A stretch of 64,000 bases of DNA from Ahrensia sp. (GCA_002698425.1 NZXU01000003.1:1-64000); one strand, 5' to 3'; numbered from the stretch's first letter, positions 8,751-19,798 are shown. Notes: generated by a model not told the origin, from the letters alone. Numbers and translations are program-made.

Positions 8751-8846
8751 GTCGCGATCCTGTGGTTCGAATTCGGGTTTGCCTAGCATGGCGCCGCCTG
8801 AGAGGCTATCGGTCGAACGGGACAAAGAATCGCAGGGAACGAAAGC

Positions 8847-9272
8847 GTGGATACGCCAAGCGAAGGGATGAAGGAGAAACGGCCGTCGACGGCCGAGGTC
8901 GTCTTCGTCTGGTTCCTGCGGCTGATGGCGATCATCGCGATGATTTCGGGCCTGTCCTACTGGTCGCAGCTGACGGGCATCGGCAACGCGGACCTGCCGC
9001 GTTTCGACGAGTTGCCGGTCCATTGGCAGGTGCCATGGGTTGTGCTGGCCGTCCTCCTGCCTTGCGCCTCGATGGGATTGTGGATGCTGACATCCTGGGG
9101 CGTCGTCCTGTGGGCTGCCGCGAGCGTCCTCGAGATCGCCGTCTACGGCGTCTGGTCCGACAGCTACATTTCGAGGCCGACGGTTGTTTTCGGCCATATC
9201 GTTGCGCTGACCGTGCTGGCGGCGATCCTGATTGTCATCGCCCTGCAGCGCTACCGTGACCGCGTACACTGA
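8847..9272 (+). CDS. DUF6163-like membrane protein (141 aa)
   Basis: This is a conserved small integral membrane protein of unknown function, found near ldtR in Hyphomicrobiales as far as I recall. Four hydrophobic helices are visible, around residues 19-42, 59-78, 82-102 and 112-133. The central loop is acidic (NADLPRFDELPVHWQ) and the C-terminus is short and basic (QRYRDRVH). The GTG at 8847 is preceded by AGGGAA at good distance; an internal ATG at 8868 is an alternative. The gene is divergent from hemB and about 145 nt upstream of ldtR on the same strand. Confidence 0.75.
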   Translation: MDTPSEGMKEKRPSTAEVVFVWFLRLMAIIAMISGLSYWSQLTGIGNADLPRFDELPVHWQVPWVVLAVLLPCASMGLWMLTSWGVVLWAAASVLEIAVYGVWSDSYISRPTVVFGHIVALTVLAAILIVIALQRYRDRVH

Positions 9273-9416
9273 TTGTTAACCGCCTTTCGAAAGGAACGGC
9301 GGGTAATGGCCCGTTAACTTAGGTGTTTAAGTCGAATTTTAGTCGCTTTGGGTAGTTTGCCCCTCAACGGTGAAAACAAAAAACAATCACCGACATAACA
9401 GAGAGGCAATCTGATC

Positions 9417-9929
9417 ATGATGAATGCGACCAACATGGTGGGCGCAAAGCCCGTTAAGTCGTCGGAAACCAGTGTTCGTGAGTTGTACTTGGAATCCCTG
9501 CAGCTGGTCGAGCGTCTGCACCGCCGGTTGCTTGACGTCGTCAAGGACGAGTTCGACCGCGCCGGCCGCAGTGACATCAACGCCGTACAGGCGCTGCTGC
9601 TGTTCAATATCGGCGACAGCATCCTGACCGCCGGCGAACTGCGCTCGCGCGGCTACTATCTCGGTTCCAACGTGTCCTACAATCTGAAGAAGCTCGTGGA
9701 ACTTGGTTTCGTCGACCACCGCAAATCGAAGACGGACCGCCGGTCGGTGCGCATCAGCCTGACCGAGAAGGGCAAAGACGTCGCCAACACGGTGGCCGAA
9801 CTCTATAACCGTCACATCCTGTCGATCGAGACGGTTGGCGGAATCGGCACCGACGAGTTCCAGGCGATGAACCGCGCCATGCAGCGTCTCGACCGCTTCT
9901 GGAACGACACGATCCTCTATCGCCTCTGA
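9417..9929 (+). CDS. ldtR: MarR-family winged-helix regulator LdtR (170 aa)
   Basis: This is a MarR-type regulator of the LdtR group, known from Liberibacter and Sinorhizobium to act on the adjacent L,D-transpeptidase gene in osmotic-stress tolerance. The winged helix-turn-helix spans about 45-125, with GELRSRGYYLGSNVSYNLKKLVELGFVDHRKS as recognition helix and wing, then SLTEKGKDVANTV. An ATG at 9420 is a minor alternative. The upstream 144 nt are A/T-rich and likely hold its promoter. A good terminator follows at 9956. The next gene, on the same strand, is the predicted target. Confidence 0.9.
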   Translation: MMNATNMVGAKPVKSSETSVRELYLESLQLVERLHRRLLDVVKDEFDRAGRSDINAVQALLLFNIGDSILTAGELRSRGYYLGSNVSYNLKKLVELGFVDHRKSKTDRRSVRISLTEKGKDVANTVAELYNRHILSIETVGGIGTDEFQAMNRAMQRLDRFWNDTILYRL

Positions 9930-10266
9930 ATTGCTTCTGCTGCTGGATAAACGAGCGGGCGCGGCCTCGGCTGCGCCCGTCTTGATTCGTTCCCGATGCA
10001 ATCCAAATGCGTGTCACGGCACTTGGCCATCCCCAAAACCCAAGGGAGCCGGGGCGCCGGCACCCAACATCAATTGGCCATATTCCTGTGGGACTTGGCG
10101 CCCGGACGGCAGGAGCCGCTGGCGGGGCGCTTCGATTGATTTGTCCGTTGCTCGCTTGATCGCGGAACCGTGACCGGGGTATCCGCTTTAACAGGTTGAC
10201 GATAGGACCGGGGGGCCACCATATGGCTGCGACACGGTCTTCGAAAATGCGCATAGCAGGTGGATC
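9930..10266. other. ldtR-ldtP intergenic region (337 bp)
   Basis: It contains the ldtR terminator near 9956-9984 and then about 280 bp that should carry the ldtP promoter and LdtR-binding site. I see no convincing coding frame in it and cannot name the operator by eye. Confidence 0.5.
9956..9984 (+). terminator. Rho-independent terminator of ldtR
   Basis: The stem CGGGCGC (9956-9962) pairs perfectly with GCGCCCG (9973-9979), with further pairing inside and a CTCG-type loop. It is followed by TCTTGATT. It lies 26 nt after the ldtR stop. Confidence 0.7.
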
Positions 10267-11547
10267 ATGAGCGGAATTGGTAATGGCGATCGGCGGACCT
10301 TCCTGAAGGGGATCGGTGCTGTCGGAGCAATGGCGGCAGGTCTTTCGAAAGCCGCCGCGCAAGAACCGCTGAACGAAATCCTGCAATCGCCGCGCCGCGG
10401 GAACTGGGACGACCAGTTCGACGCGGTCGGCACTCGCAGCCCCGAGGTGAAGACGCGCCAGCCGATCCTGAGCCCGGCGACGGCCACTTATGTCGAGCAG
10501 GCGATAATCGCCTATCAGGGCATCGTCGCGCGGGGCGGCTGGCCGCAGGTCAATCTGACCCAGCGCCTGAAGGTCGGCTCGAAGGATCCGGCTGTCCGCC
10601 AGCTGCGCCAGCGTCTCAAGATTTCCGGAGACCTGCCGTCCAATTCCGGCGACAGCGACGTCTTCGACACATTTCTCGATGCGGGCGTGAAGCGCTTCCA
10701 GCAGCGCCACGGCATGCCGGCGGACGGGATCATCGGCACTGTAACGCTGTCGGCGCTGAACGTGCCCGCCGACGTTCGGCTCGGCCAGCTCGAGACCAAT
10801 CTCGTGCGGCTGCGCTCGATGTCCGGCTTTCTCGGCGAGCGCTACGTAATGGTGAACATTCCTGCCGCCGAGATCGAAGCGGTCGAGAACGGCCGCGTGG
10901 CGCAGAACCACAAGGCGATCGTCGGCAAGGTCGACCGTCAGACGCCGATCCTCAATTCGAAGATCTACGAGGTCATTCTCAACCCCTACTGGACGGCGCC
11001 GAAGTCGATCATCCAGAAGGACATCATTCCGCTGATGCGCAAGGATCCGACCTACCTGACGCGCAACCACATCCGTTTGTTCGACCCGCAGAACAACGAG
11101 GTGCCGCCGGAGCTGGTCAACTGGTCGACCGACGAGGCGCTGACGATGAATCTGCGCTTCCGTCAGGATCCCGGCAAGATCAACGCCATGTCCTCGACCA
11201 AGATCAATTTCTCCAATCCGCATGCGGTCTACATGCACGACACGCCGCAGCAGAGCGTTTTCGGCCAGTTGCTGCGCTTCGAATCCTCCGGCTGCGTGCG
11301 CGTCCACAATGTGCGCGAACTGACGAGCTGGCTGTTGCGCAGCACGCCCGGCTGGTCGCGCAGCCAGATCGAGGCGGTCATCGCGACCGGCGAGAACACC
11401 GAGATCGAGCTCGTCGATCCGGTGCCGGTCTATTTCGTCTACATCTCCGCATGGTCCACTGGCGCGGTCGTCCATTTCCGGGATGATATCTACGGACGGG
11501 ACGGCGTCGATTCCCTGCAACTGAGCTCATCCTCGACGACGCTCTGA
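10267..11547 (+). CDS. ldtP: L,D-transpeptidase with peptidoglycan-binding domain, Tat-exported (426 aa)
   Basis: A periplasmic YkuD-fold L,D-transpeptidase that makes 3-3 crosslinks or attaches proteins to peptidoglycan. The N-terminus has a twin-arginine signal ([18 protein letters not shown], cleavage near AAAQ). A peptidoglycan-binding module of the PG_binding_1 type lies about 98-178, with [19 protein letters not shown] and DGIIG. The catalytic domain runs about 192-395, with His in YMHDTP and the nucleophile Cys343 in SSGCVRVHN. Matches the Liberibacter LdtP architecture. It is the neighbour of ldtR and its likely regulatory target. The C-terminal 30 residues are less conserved. Confidence 0.92.
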   Translation: MSGIGNGDRRTFLKGIGAVGAMAAGLSKAAAQEPLNEILQSPRRGNWDDQFDAVGTRSPEVKTRQPILSPATATYVEQAIIAYQGIVARGGWPQVNLTQRLKVGSKDPAVRQLRQRLKISGDLPSNSGDSDVFDTFLDAGVKRFQQRHGMPADGIIGTVTLSALNVPADVRLGQLETNLVRLRSMSGFLGERYVMVNIPAAEIEAVENGRVAQNHKAIVGKVDRQTPILNSKIYEVILNPYWTAPKSIIQKDIIPLMRKDPTYLTRNHIRLFDPQNNEVPPELVNWSTDEALTMNLRFRQDPGKINAMSSTKINFSNPHAVYMHDTPQQSVFGQLLRFESSGCVRVHNVRELTSWLLRSTPGWSRSQIEAVIATGENTEIELVDPVPVYFVYISAWSTGAVVHFRDDIYGRDGVDSLQLSSSSTTL

Positions 11548-11707
11548 GGCATCGGCTGCACCGGCCTTCCTCCTTGCCGAAGAGCTTTGCGCCATTCGCC
11601 TGAAAACGGCTGCGCAATTCGCGTTCAGGCAATGGAAGTGGGCGGGCATACGTGATAATGCGCCCCGCAACAGGCGATTTTCCCGCATTTGGAAAGGAAT
11701 TGTACCG

Positions 11708-13027
11708 ATGTCCCAGAACAGCGCGGCTTCCGCAAAGGCGTATTCGGACGCGTTTTTCACCGAGTCGCTTGCCGACCGTGACCCCGAGATTTTCTCCGCG
11801 ATCCAGAAGGAGCTCGGTCGTCAGCGTCACGAGATCGAGCTGATCGCGTCTGAGAACATCGTGTCCCGCGCCGTGCTGGAAGCCCAAGGCTCGATCATGA
11901 CGAACAAGTATGCCGAGGGCTATCCGGGCAAGCGCTACTATGGCGGCTGCCAGTTCGTCGACATTGCCGAGGAACTGGCCATCGAGCGCGCCAAGAAGCT
12001 GTTCGGCTGCGAGTTCGCAAACGTTCAGCCCAATTCCGGTTCGCAGATGAACCAGGCCGTGTTCCTCGCGCTGCTCCAGCCGGGTGATACGTTCATGGGC
12101 CTCGACCTCAATTCAGGCGGCCACCTGACGCACGGCTCCCCGGTCAACATGTCCGGAAAGTGGTTCAATGTGGTCTCCTACGGGGTTCGCGAAGACGATC
12201 ACCTGCTCGACATGGACGAGATCGCCGCCAAGGCCGAGGAACACAAGCCGAAGCTGATCATCGCCGGCGGCACCGCCTATTCGCGCACATGGGACTGGAA
12301 GCGCTTCCGCGAAATCGCCGACTCGATCGGCGCTTACCTCATGGTCGACATGGCGCATATTTCCGGCCTCGTGGCCGGTGGCGCCCATCCGTCGCCGATC
12401 CCGCATGCGCATGTCGTCACGACCACGACCCACAAGTCGCTGCGCGGCCCGCGCGGCGGCATGATCCTGATGAATGACGAGGCGATCGCCAAGAAGATCA
12501 ACTCCGCCGTATTCCCGGGCCTGCAGGGCGGCCCGCTGATGCATGTCATCGCCGCCAAGGCGGTGGCCTTCGGCGAGGCGCTGCAACCCGAGTTCAAGTC
12601 CTACGCCCAGTCGGTCGTCGCCAACGCCAAGGCGCTGGCAGAGAGCCTCAAGGAACAGGGCGTCGATATCGTCTCCGGCGGCACCGACAATCACCTGATG
12701 CTGGCCGATCTTCGTCCGAAAACGGTAACCGGCAAAGCGGCGGAAGCCGCGCTCGGCCGCGCCAATATCACCTGCAACAAGAACGGCATTCCGTTCGATC
12801 CGGAAAAGCCCTTCGTCACGTCCGGTATTCGGCTCGGCACGCCGGCGGGCACGACGCGCGGCTTCGGTCAGGCCGAGTTCCGCGAGATCGGCACGCTGAT
12901 CGCCCGGGTTCTCGACGGTCTGCGCCAGGCCGGCCCGGACGGCGACAATTCCGGCATCGAGGAAGCGGTGAAAAAAGATGTGGTCGCGCTGACCGAGCGC
13001 TTCCCGATCTATGGCTATATGGGCTAG
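11708..13027 (+). CDS. glyA: Serine hydroxymethyltransferase (439 aa)
   Basis: This PLP enzyme interconverts serine and glycine with tetrahydrofolate, feeding one-carbon units to purine and thymidylate synthesis. The family block [20 protein letters not shown] and the PLP lysine Lys243 in [14 protein letters not shown] are intact. The C-terminal DNHLMLADL and [16 protein letters not shown] motifs are present. ATG 11708 has an AAGGAAT ribosome site. It leads the glyA-nrdR-ribD-ribE-ribH-nusB order that is standard in Hyphomicrobiales; nrdR starts 10 nt after the stop. The 160-nt upstream region contains a partial inverted repeat (GCCTGAA/TTCAGGC) but no clear riboswitch. Confidence 0.97.
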   Translation: MSQNSAASAKAYSDAFFTESLADRDPEIFSAIQKELGRQRHEIELIASENIVSRAVLEAQGSIMTNKYAEGYPGKRYYGGCQFVDIAEELAIERAKKLFGCEFANVQPNSGSQMNQAVFLALLQPGDTFMGLDLNSGGHLTHGSPVNMSGKWFNVVSYGVREDDHLLDMDEIAAKAEEHKPKLIIAGGTAYSRTWDWKRFREIADSIGAYLMVDMAHISGLVAGGAHPSPIPHAHVVTTTTHKSLRGPRGGMILMNDEAIAKKINSAVFPGLQGGPLMHVIAAKAVAFGEALQPEFKSYAQSVVANAKALAESLKEQGVDIVSGGTDNHLMLADLRPKTVTGKAAEAALGRANITCNKNGIPFDPEKPFVTSGIRLGTPAGTTRGFGQAEFREIGTLIARVLDGLRQAGPDGDNSGIEEAVKKDVVALTERFPIYGYMG

Positions 13028-13036
13028 CACGCGCGC

Positions 13037-13531
13037 ATGCGCTGCCCATTTTGCCAGTCCCTGGACACCCAGGTTAAGGACAGCCGTCCCGCCGAGGACG
13101 GTGCCGCCATTCGCCGCCGCCGCGTCTGCCCGGACTGCGGCGGCCGTTTCACGACGTTCGAGCGTGTCCAGCTGCGCGATCTCTACGTGATCAAGAAAAG
13201 CGGCCGCAAGGTGCCGTTCGACCGCGACAAGCTGGCCCGCTCCTTCGAGGTGGCGCTGCGCAAGCGGCCGATCGATCCGGACCGCGTCGAGCGCGCCGTC
13301 TCCGGCATTGTTCGCCAGCTGGAATCCTCCGGCGAGCAGGAAATCCCGGCCGAGGATATCGGCACGCTGGTCATGGAAGCTTTGAAGGGGATGGACGACG
13401 TCGCTTATGTGCGTTTCGCCTCGGTCTACAAGAACTTCCGCGAACCGCAGGACTTCCAGGACCTTCTCGGCGAACTCGGCGGTAATCTGGCGGGTGAGGG
13501 CGAAGAAGCTGTTGCGCCGGTGAAGGATTAG
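13037..13531 (+). CDS. nrdR: Transcriptional repressor NrdR (164 aa)
   Basis: This zinc-finger/ATP-cone repressor controls ribonucleotide reductase genes by sensing dATP/ATP. The N-terminal zinc ribbon has Cys3/Cys6 in MRCPFCQS and a second pair in [13 protein letters not shown]. The ATP-cone follows, with [16 protein letters not shown], the central [10 protein letters not shown] and the final [13 protein letters not shown]. Length is typical for rhizobia. It lies 10 nt after glyA and 18 nt before ribD. Confidence 0.95.
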   Translation: MRCPFCQSLDTQVKDSRPAEDGAAIRRRRVCPDCGGRFTTFERVQLRDLYVIKKSGRKVPFDRDKLARSFEVALRKRPIDPDRVERAVSGIVRQLESSGEQEIPAEDIGTLVMEALKGMDDVAYVRFASVYKNFREPQDFQDLLGELGGNLAGEGEEAVAPVKD

Positions 13532-13549
13532 CGCCACTTAAGCGCTGCC

Positions 13550-14656
13550 ATGGAAAATGTCACAGAACTTGACCGCCGTTTCATGGCGGCGTGCATCCGT
13601 TATTCGCGCCGCCATCTCGGCCGCACCGGGACGAATCCGTCGGTCGGCACGTTGATCGTCGCGGATGAGGGGAACGGTCCCGTCATCGTCGGGCGGGGCG
13701 TGACCGCGCTTGGCGGGCGGCCGCATGCCGAACCGGTCGCGCTGGCCGAAGCCGGCGAAAGGGCGCGCGGCGCGACCGCCTATGTAACGCTCGAACCCTG
13801 CGCCCATCACGGACGTACGCCGCCCTGTGCCAATGCGCTTGTCGCGGCGGGGATCGCCCGCGTCGTCGCCGCGGCGACCGATCCGGACGAGCGCGTATCG
13901 GGACGCGGCTACGAGATCCTTCGGGCAGGGGGCATCGAAGTCGTCCCCGGCTTGCTTGCCGACGAGGCGCGGACGGTCCTGTCGAGCTATCTGACCCGGT
14001 CTTCGAAGAAACGCGCCGGAGTGACCTTGAAGCTCGCGGTTTCCGCCGATGGCATGATCGGCCGCGCGGCGGCCGGGCAGGTGCCGATCACCGGCGATGC
14101 GGCGCGGGCGCAAAGCCACCTCCTGCGCGCCGAGCATGATGCGATCCTCGTCGGCATCGGCACCGCGCTGGAGGACAATCCGGAGCTGACCTGCCGCCTG
14201 CCTGGCCTCGAGCAGCGCTCGCCGATGCGGATCGTGCTCGATCGCCAGGCCCGTCTTCCCGTCGCCTCGCGGCTGGTCCAGTCGATCCCGGAAGCGCCGC
14301 TCGCCATCGCTACTATCGAGCCCGAATCCGAGGCCGCGCAGGTCCTCGAAGGCGCGGGAGCGCGGTTGATCGCCTGCGAGGAGCATGACGGCCGCGTCGC
14401 GCTGCCGGAATTGCTGGAAGATATCGCGGCGCTCGGACTGTCGAGCGTTCTGGTCGAGGGCGGCGCGGCGGTTGCGCAGTCATTTCTCGACGAGGGACTT
14501 GCGGACCGCATCGTGTTGTTCGAAAGCGACGTCGTCGTTGGGGCCAACGGCATTGCCGCTCCGTTCACGCGGGCCACGTTGCCGGCCGATTACGAACCGG
14601 ACGGCGAATGGGTCTTCGGAGCGGACCGGTGTTACGAGTTCAATCGGAGAGGCTGA
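13550..14656 (+). CDS. ribD: Bifunctional riboflavin deaminase/reductase RibD (368 aa)
   Basis: Catalyses the second and third steps of riboflavin synthesis from GTP: deamination, then reduction of the pyrimidine ribose. The N-terminal cytidine-deaminase-like domain (about 1-145) holds HAEPVAL and the zinc cysteines in LEPCAHHGRTPPC. The C-terminal reductase domain (about 150-368) shows LKLAVSADGMIG, DAILVGIGTALEDNPEL and VEGGAAVAQSFL. The final TGA shares one base with the ribE ATG, so translation is coupled. It sits within the glyA-nrdR-rib-nusB operon. Confidence 0.95.
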   Translation: MENVTELDRRFMAACIRYSRRHLGRTGTNPSVGTLIVADEGNGPVIVGRGVTALGGRPHAEPVALAEAGERARGATAYVTLEPCAHHGRTPPCANALVAAGIARVVAAATDPDERVSGRGYEILRAGGIEVVPGLLADEARTVLSSYLTRSSKKRAGVTLKLAVSADGMIGRAAAGQVPITGDAARAQSHLLRAEHDAILVGIGTALEDNPELTCRLPGLEQRSPMRIVLDRQARLPVASRLVQSIPEAPLAIATIEPESEAAQVLEGAGARLIACEEHDGRVALPELLEDIAALGLSSVLVEGGAAVAQSFLDEGLADRIVLFESDVVVGANGIAAPFTRATLPADYEPDGEWVFGADRCYEFNRRG

Positions 14657-15282
14657 TGTTTACCGGGATTGTCACCGATATCGGCCAGCTGGCCGCGATC
14701 ACCGAGCGCGAAAAGGGACGCCGTTTGCGCATCGAAACCGCCTATGATCCCGAGACGATCGATATTGGCGCATCGATCGCCTGCGCGGGCGTCTGCCTGA
14801 CTGTCGTCGACAAGGCGTCGACCGGCAGCAATTCGCGCTGGTTCGAGGTCGAGGCCTGGGAAGAGGCGCTGCGCCTGACCACGATATCGGACTGGCAGGT
14901 CGGCACGAAGATCAATCTGGAACGCGCCATGAAAGCCGGCGACGAATATGGCGGGCACATGGTGTCCGGCCATGTTGATGGGATCGCGACCATTGTCGGC
15001 CGCGAGGCGGAGGGCGAAGCGACCCGCTTCCATATCGAGGCGCCGGCGCATCTCTCGCGCTATATCGCGCCCAAGGGATCGGTGACGCTCGATGGCACCT
15101 CGCTGACCGTCAACGGCGTCGAGGGCGATGTCTTCGACGTGCTCCTTATACGCCATTCCCAGGAGGTGACGACCTGGGGCGAGAGGCAGGTGGGCGACGC
15201 CATCAACCTCGAAATCGACCAGATCGCACGCTATGTCGAGCGCTATGTGAAACGCCTTGCGGAGACCGCCAAAGAGGCGTAG
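14656..15282 (+). CDS. ribE: Riboflavin synthase alpha subunit (208 aa)
   Basis: Dismutates two 6,7-dimethyl-8-ribityllumazines to riboflavin. It has two lumazine-binding repeats: [12 protein letters not shown] (1-12) through [11 protein letters not shown], and the second repeat with [20 protein letters not shown] and a C-terminal [13 protein letters not shown]. The start ATG 14656 overlaps the ribD stop by one base, and the length is normal. The symbol varies in the literature (ribE or ribC). It is followed 37 nt later by ribH. Confidence 0.95.
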   Translation: MFTGIVTDIGQLAAITEREKGRRLRIETAYDPETIDIGASIACAGVCLTVVDKASTGSNSRWFEVEAWEEALRLTTISDWQVGTKINLERAMKAGDEYGGHMVSGHVDGIATIVGREAEGEATRFHIEAPAHLSRYIAPKGSVTLDGTSLTVNGVEGDVFDVLLIRHSQEVTTWGERQVGDAINLEIDQIARYVERYVKRLAETAKEA

Positions 15283-15319
15283 GCCACGGCCGAACCGATT
15301 TCCGCGGAGAACCCCTTCC

Positions 15320-15766
15320 ATGGCCACCGAAAAACCGCATCTGCTGATCGTCGAGGCACGCTTCTATGAAGGCCTGTCCGAAGCGCTTCTCGACGGTGCG
15401 ACGACGGCGCTGGAAGAGGCCGGCGCGACGTGGGACGTCGTCACCGTTCCCGGTGCGCTGGAGATTCCGGCGGCGATCGCTTTCGCCCTGGAGGGCGACG
15501 AGGATTATAGCGGCTTCGTCGCTCTGGGCGTCGTGATCCGCGGCGAGACCCACCATTTCGACATCGTCGCCAATGAATCGAGCCGCGCCCTGGTCAATCT
15601 GTCGGTCGACGAGTCAGCGGCGATCGGAAACGGGATTTTGACCGTCGAGAACGAGGCCCAGGCATGGGCCCGCGCACGGCGGACCGAGAAGGACAAGGGC
15701 GGATTTGCCGCCCGCGCCGCGCTGACCATGATCGCGCTGCGCGAACAGTTGGGTGCAAATGACTAA
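15320..15766 (+). CDS. ribH: 6,7-dimethyl-8-ribityllumazine synthase (148 aa)
   Basis: Condenses the pyrimidine product of the RibD route with the 3,4-dihydroxybutanone phosphate to give lumazine, the RibE substrate. The signature residues [30 protein letters not shown] and [12 protein letters not shown] are present. ATG 15320 follows GCGGAGAA. It overlaps the nusB start by 8 nt, giving a coupled ribE-ribH-nusB tail of the operon. Confidence 0.95.
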   Translation: MATEKPHLLIVEARFYEGLSEALLDGATTALEEAGATWDVVTVPGALEIPAAIAFALEGDEDYSGFVALGVVIRGETHHFDIVANESSRALVNLSVDESAAIGNGILTVENEAQAWARARRTEKDKGGFAARAALTMIALREQLGAND

Positions 15767-16259
15767 ATTGGAAGACAAGAAAAGACCGGCGGGCCGCGAT
15801 GCGGGTCCGAAGCCGGCCAACAAGCGCGGCGCTGCGCGCCTCGCGGCGGTGCAGGCGCTCTACCAGATGGACGTATCCGGCGGAGGCGTGCTCGAAACGG
15901 CCGCTGAATACGAGACATTCCGCCTCGGCAAGGAAATCGACGGCGTTCAGTATCGCGAGGCGGACGCCGCGTGGTTCCGTTCGATCCTGTCGGGCGTCGT
16001 CGGTCGCCAGAAACAGCTCGATCCGATGATCCGCAACGCGCTGACGGACGACTGGCCGCTGTCGCGGCTGGATTCGACCCTGCGGGCGATCCTCAGGGCA
16101 GGGGTCTTCGAACTAACCACTATCAAGGATCTGCCACCGGCGGTGGCGATCTCGGAATATGTCGATATCGCGCGGGCCTTCTACGAGGACGGCGAGGAAC
16201 CGCGGCTCGTCAATGCGGTGCTTGACCGCATTGCAAAGGATCGCAAGGCGGGAGCATAA
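15759..16259 (+). CDS. nusB: Transcription antitermination factor NusB (166 aa)
   Basis: An RNA-binding antitermination factor that acts with NusE on rRNA operons. The N-terminal basic segment is followed by [16 protein letters not shown] (about 26-41). The C-terminal helices [16 protein letters not shown] and [16 protein letters not shown] are characteristic. The start ATG 15759 lies inside the end of ribH; a GTG at 15753 is an alternative adding two residues. Coupling to riboflavin genes is common in alphaproteobacteria. Confidence 0.95.
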   Translation: MTKLEDKKRPAGRDAGPKPANKRGAARLAAVQALYQMDVSGGGVLETAAEYETFRLGKEIDGVQYREADAAWFRSILSGVVGRQKQLDPMIRNALTDDWPLSRLDSTLRAILRAGVFELTTIKDLPPAVAISEYVDIARAFYEDGEEPRLVNAVLDRIAKDRKAGA

Positions 16260-16269
16260 GACCCCGGTC

Positions 16270-17508
16270 ATGCATCAGACGGTCGAAATTACGGAAGCGA
16301 GCGCGAAGCGAACCGCGCTGACACTGGCGGCGGCGCAGTCCATCGTCGGATCGGCTGCGCCGATTTCCATTTCGCTCGGCGGTCTGGCCGGGTTTTATCT
16401 CCTGCAACTCAACGGCATGGACACCTCGCTGGCGACGGCGCCCGTGACCGGGTTCAATGTCGGCGTAGCGCTCGGCGCCTTGCCGGCCGCGTTGCTGATG
16501 CGCGCTCTCGGCCGCAGGCCCGGCTTCGTGACCGGCGCGGCGATTACCGCGCTTGGCGGCGCGATCGCCGCCATTGCCTTGTTCCGCACCTCGTTCCTGC
16601 TGTTTGCCATCGGCCTGATCGTGATCGGGCTTGGCGGTTCTTTCGTTCAGCAATACCGCTTTGCGGCGGCCGACAATTCGCCGGCGCATTTTCGCCCGCG
16701 CGCGATCTCTTGGGTGCTCGGCGGCGGCGTCTTTGCCGCTGTGGTCGGGCCGCAGACGGTCGTGTGGACGCGCGACCTGTTTGAGCCGGTGCTGTTTGCG
16801 GGCGCGTTCGTCGCCATGATCGGCCTTGGCCTGCTGGGTGTCGCGATCCTTTCGACGCTCAATATTGCGCGCGACAAGAAGGGCGCTACGGCGGTCTCGA
16901 GCGAGCCTGTACGTCCGCTGTCACGGATCCTGTTGCAGCCGCGTTTCATGGTCGCTTTTGCCTGCGGTGTCGGATCCTACGCGCTGATGAGTTTCGTCAT
17001 GACCGGCGCGCCGCTCGCCATGGTCGGCTGCGGCTTTACGCCCGACGATGCGGCGCTCGGCATCTCCTTCCATGTAATGGCGATGTTCGCCCCGAGCTTC
17101 GTGACCGGCAATCTGATCGCCCGTTTCGGCAAGGAGCGCATCATCGCGATCGGCATGGTCCTGCTCGTCGGCTGCGCCATCGTGGCCCTGTCGGGCATCG
17201 CGCTGTGGCAGTTCTGGTCCGCGCTGGTCCTGCTTGGCGTCGGCTGGAACTTCGCCTTTATCGGCTCGACCACGATGCTGACCGAGACCTACCATGCCGG
17301 CGAGCGCAACAAGGTGCAGGGCCTGCACGATTTCCTGCTTTTCTCGACTGTCGCCTTCGCGTCGCTGATGTCGGGCTTTACGCTCAATGCGTTCGGCTGG
17401 GATATGCTGAACTGGATCGTCTTCCCGGTGGCCGCATTCTGCCTCGTCCTGCTCGGACTCCTCGTTTTCGGCTCGCGTAATAAGACGATAGCACAAGCCG
17501 GCGAGTAA
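16270..17508 (+). CDS. MFS transporter (412 aa)
   Basis: A 12-helix major facilitator protein. Recognisable parts are the N-terminal GGLAGFYLLQ helix, the loop LMRALGRRPGFVTGAAI (a variant of the MFS A motif), and a second half beginning around residue 215 (LSRILLQPRFMVAFACGVGSY). The gene begins 10 nt after nusB and may be co-transcribed with it. Relatives in Hyphomicrobiales at this position are annotated only as MFS. Substrate is not predictable. The region after it (17509-17662) probably contains the hppA promoter; a TTGACC box lies near 17539. Confidence 0.85.
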   Translation: MHQTVEITEASAKRTALTLAAAQSIVGSAAPISISLGGLAGFYLLQLNGMDTSLATAPVTGFNVGVALGALPAALLMRALGRRPGFVTGAAITALGGAIAAIALFRTSFLLFAIGLIVIGLGGSFVQQYRFAAADNSPAHFRPRAISWVLGGGVFAAVVGPQTVVWTRDLFEPVLFAGAFVAMIGLGLLGVAILSTLNIARDKKGATAVSSEPVRPLSRILLQPRFMVAFACGVGSYALMSFVMTGAPLAMVGCGFTPDDAALGISFHVMAMFAPSFVTGNLIARFGKERIIAIGMVLLVGCAIVALSGIALWQFWSALVLLGVGWNFAFIGSTTMLTETYHAGERNKVQGLHDFLLFSTVAFASLMSGFTLNAFGWDMLNWIVFPVAAFCLVLLGLLVFGSRNKTIAQAGE

Positions 17509-17662
17509 CTATTCCGGGGTATCCGGCCCCGACGCCGCTTGACCTCCACTTGCGCCTTCAACTACCAATGCCTCGACCTTGGCAGTGTTCTAGGCGCCAA
17601 TGGAGATATCTTTGAGGGCCAGGGAGGGGAATTCTGGTCCGGGATAATCAAGGGAAACGGGA

Positions 17663-19798
17663 ATGGTACTTTTAGCTGTCATCGCTTGCGGACTGCTTTC
17701 GATCGTTTACGCGATCTGGGCGACGCAATCGGTCCTGGCCGCAGACCAGGGAAATGCGCGCATGCAGGAGATCGCGGGTGCGATCCGGGAAGGCGCGCAG
17801 GCTTATCTCAACCGCCAGTACACGACGATTGCCATCGTCGGTGTCGTGGTGTTCATCGTCACATGGTTCTTGCTGAACGGAGAGGCCGCTTTCGGCTTCC
17901 TGATCGGCGCGGTCCTTTCGGGCCTCGCCGGGTATATCGGCATGTACGTTTCGGTCCGCGCCAATGTGCGCACCGCGCAGGCGGCCTCGCACAGCCTCGC
18001 CGGCGGCCTCGAGATCGCCTTCAAGTCGGGCGCCATCACCGGCATGCTCGTCGCCGGTCTCGCGCTGCTCGGCGTCTCGATCTATTATTACGTCCTGACC
18101 CAGGTCATGGGCATGGCCTCCGATGACCGCGTGGTCATCGACGCGCTCGTCGCGCTCGGCTTCGGCGCCTCGCTGATCTCCATCTTTGCCCGTCTCGGCG
18201 GCGGCATCTTCACCAAGGGTGCGGATGTCGGCGGCGATCTCGTCGGCAAGGTGGAAGCAGGCATTCCCGAAGACGATCCGCGCAATCCGGCCACCATCGC
18301 GGACAATGTCGGTGACAATGTCGGCGACTGCGCCGGCATGGCGGCCGATCTGTTCGAGACCTACGCGGTGACGGTTGTCGCCACGATGGTTCTCGGCGCG
18401 ATCTTCTTCGCGGGTTCCGACGTGCTCGCGTCTGTCATGCTCTACCCGCTGCTGATCTGCGGCGCATCGATCCTGACCTCGATCATCGGCACGTTCTTCG
18501 TCAAGCTCGGCACCAATGGCTCGATCATGGGCGCGCTCTACAAGGGCCTCATCGTCACCGGCGTGTTGTCGGTTGTGGGTCTCGGCGCCGCGACGTCACT
18601 GACCATCGGCTGGGGCGACATCGCCCTGAACAACGGCTCGGTCGTCTCCGGCACGAACCTGTTCATCTGCGGTCTGGTCGGCCTGATCGTCACCGCCCTG
18701 ATCGTGGTGATCACCGAGTACTACACCGGCACCAACAAGCGTCCGGTCAACTCGATCGCACAGGCTTCCGTGACGGGTCACGGCACCAATGTGATCCAGG
18801 GCCTTGCCGTTTCGCTCGAAGCCACCGCGCTTCCCGCGATCGTCATCGTCGGTGGCATCATCGTGACCTTCCAGCTGGCCGGCCTGTTCGGCACCGGCAT
18901 CGCGGTCACGGCCATGCTCGGCATTGCCGGCATGATCGTCGCGCTCGACGCCTTCGGCCCGGTTACCGACAATGCCGGCGGCATCGCCGAGATGTCGGGT
19001 CTCGATCCGGAAGTGCGCAAGTCGACCGACGCGCTCGACGCGGTTGGCAACACGACCAAGGCCGTCACCAAGGGCTACGCGATCGGTTCCGCCGGTCTCG
19101 GCGCGCTGGTGCTGTTTGCCGCCTACTCGAACGACCTGACGTTCTTCGCCGAGAATTCCGATCGCTTCCCCTATTTCCAGGGCATGGGCGATATTTCCTT
19201 CTCGCTGTCCAACCCCTATGTGGTGGCCGGCCTGATCTTCGGCGGCCTGATCCCCTATCTCTTCGGCGGTATCGCCATGACGGCCGTCGGTCGTGCGGGC
19301 GGCGCCGTGGTCGAGGAGGTGCGCAGGCAGTTCAAGGAAAAGCCCGGCATCATGGAGGGCAAGGATCGTCCGGACTATGCCCGTGCGGTGGATATGCTGA
19401 CCAAGGCGGCGATCAAGGAAATGATCATCCCGTCGCTGCTGCCGGTTCTGGCTCCGCTGGTCGTCTATTTTGGCGTACTGCTGATCTCCGGCTCCAAGGC
19501 ATCCGCCTTCGCCGCGCTTGGCGCGATGCTGCTCGGCGTGATCGTCAACGGCCTGTTCGTCGCCATTTCGATGACCTCGGGCGGCGGCGCGTGGGACAAT
19601 GCCAAGAAGTCCTTCGAGGACGGCTTTGTCGACAAGGACGGCGTCAAGCACGAGAAGGGTTCCGAAGCCCACAAGGCGTCGGTCACCGGCGACACGGTCG
19701 GCGATCCCTACAAGGACACCGCCGGCCCGGCCGTCAACCCGGCCATCAAGATCACCAATATCGTGGCCTTGCTGCTGCTGGCGATCCTGGCGCACTGA
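17663..19798 (+). CDS. hppA: K+-independent H+-translocating membrane pyrophosphatase (711 aa)
   Basis: This integral inner-membrane pump uses pyrophosphate hydrolysis to export protons. The acidic catalytic loop is intact: [19 protein letters not shown], then [20 protein letters not shown], and near the C-terminus [18 protein letters not shown]. The diagnostic position in [16 protein letters not shown] is Lys, which marks the K+-independent class. About 16 hydrophobic segments are visible. ATG 17663 is preceded by AAGGGAAA. It is a single-gene unit ending in a strong terminator shared with the convergent bamE. Confidence 0.95.
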   Translation: MVLLAVIACGLLSIVYAIWATQSVLAADQGNARMQEIAGAIREGAQAYLNRQYTTIAIVGVVVFIVTWFLLNGEAAFGFLIGAVLSGLAGYIGMYVSVRANVRTAQAASHSLAGGLEIAFKSGAITGMLVAGLALLGVSIYYYVLTQVMGMASDDRVVIDALVALGFGASLISIFARLGGGIFTKGADVGGDLVGKVEAGIPEDDPRNPATIADNVGDNVGDCAGMAADLFETYAVTVVATMVLGAIFFAGSDVLASVMLYPLLICGASILTSIIGTFFVKLGTNGSIMGALYKGLIVTGVLSVVGLGAATSLTIGWGDIALNNGSVVSGTNLFICGLVGLIVTALIVVITEYYTGTNKRPVNSIAQASVTGHGTNVIQGLAVSLEATALPAIVIVGGIIVTFQLAGLFGTGIAVTAMLGIAGMIVALDAFGPVTDNAGGIAEMSGLDPEVRKSTDALDAVGNTTKAVTKGYAIGSAGLGALVLFAAYSNDLTFFAENSDRFPYFQGMGDISFSLSNPYVVAGLIFGGLIPYLFGGIAMTAVGRAGGAVVEEVRRQFKEKPGIMEGKDRPDYARAVDMLTKAAIKEMIIPSLLPVLAPLVVYFGVLLISGSKASAFAALGAMLLGVIVNGLFVAISMTSGGGAWDNAKKSFEDGFVDKDGVKHEKGSEAHKASVTGDTVGDPYKDTAGPAVNPAIKITNIVALLLLAILAH

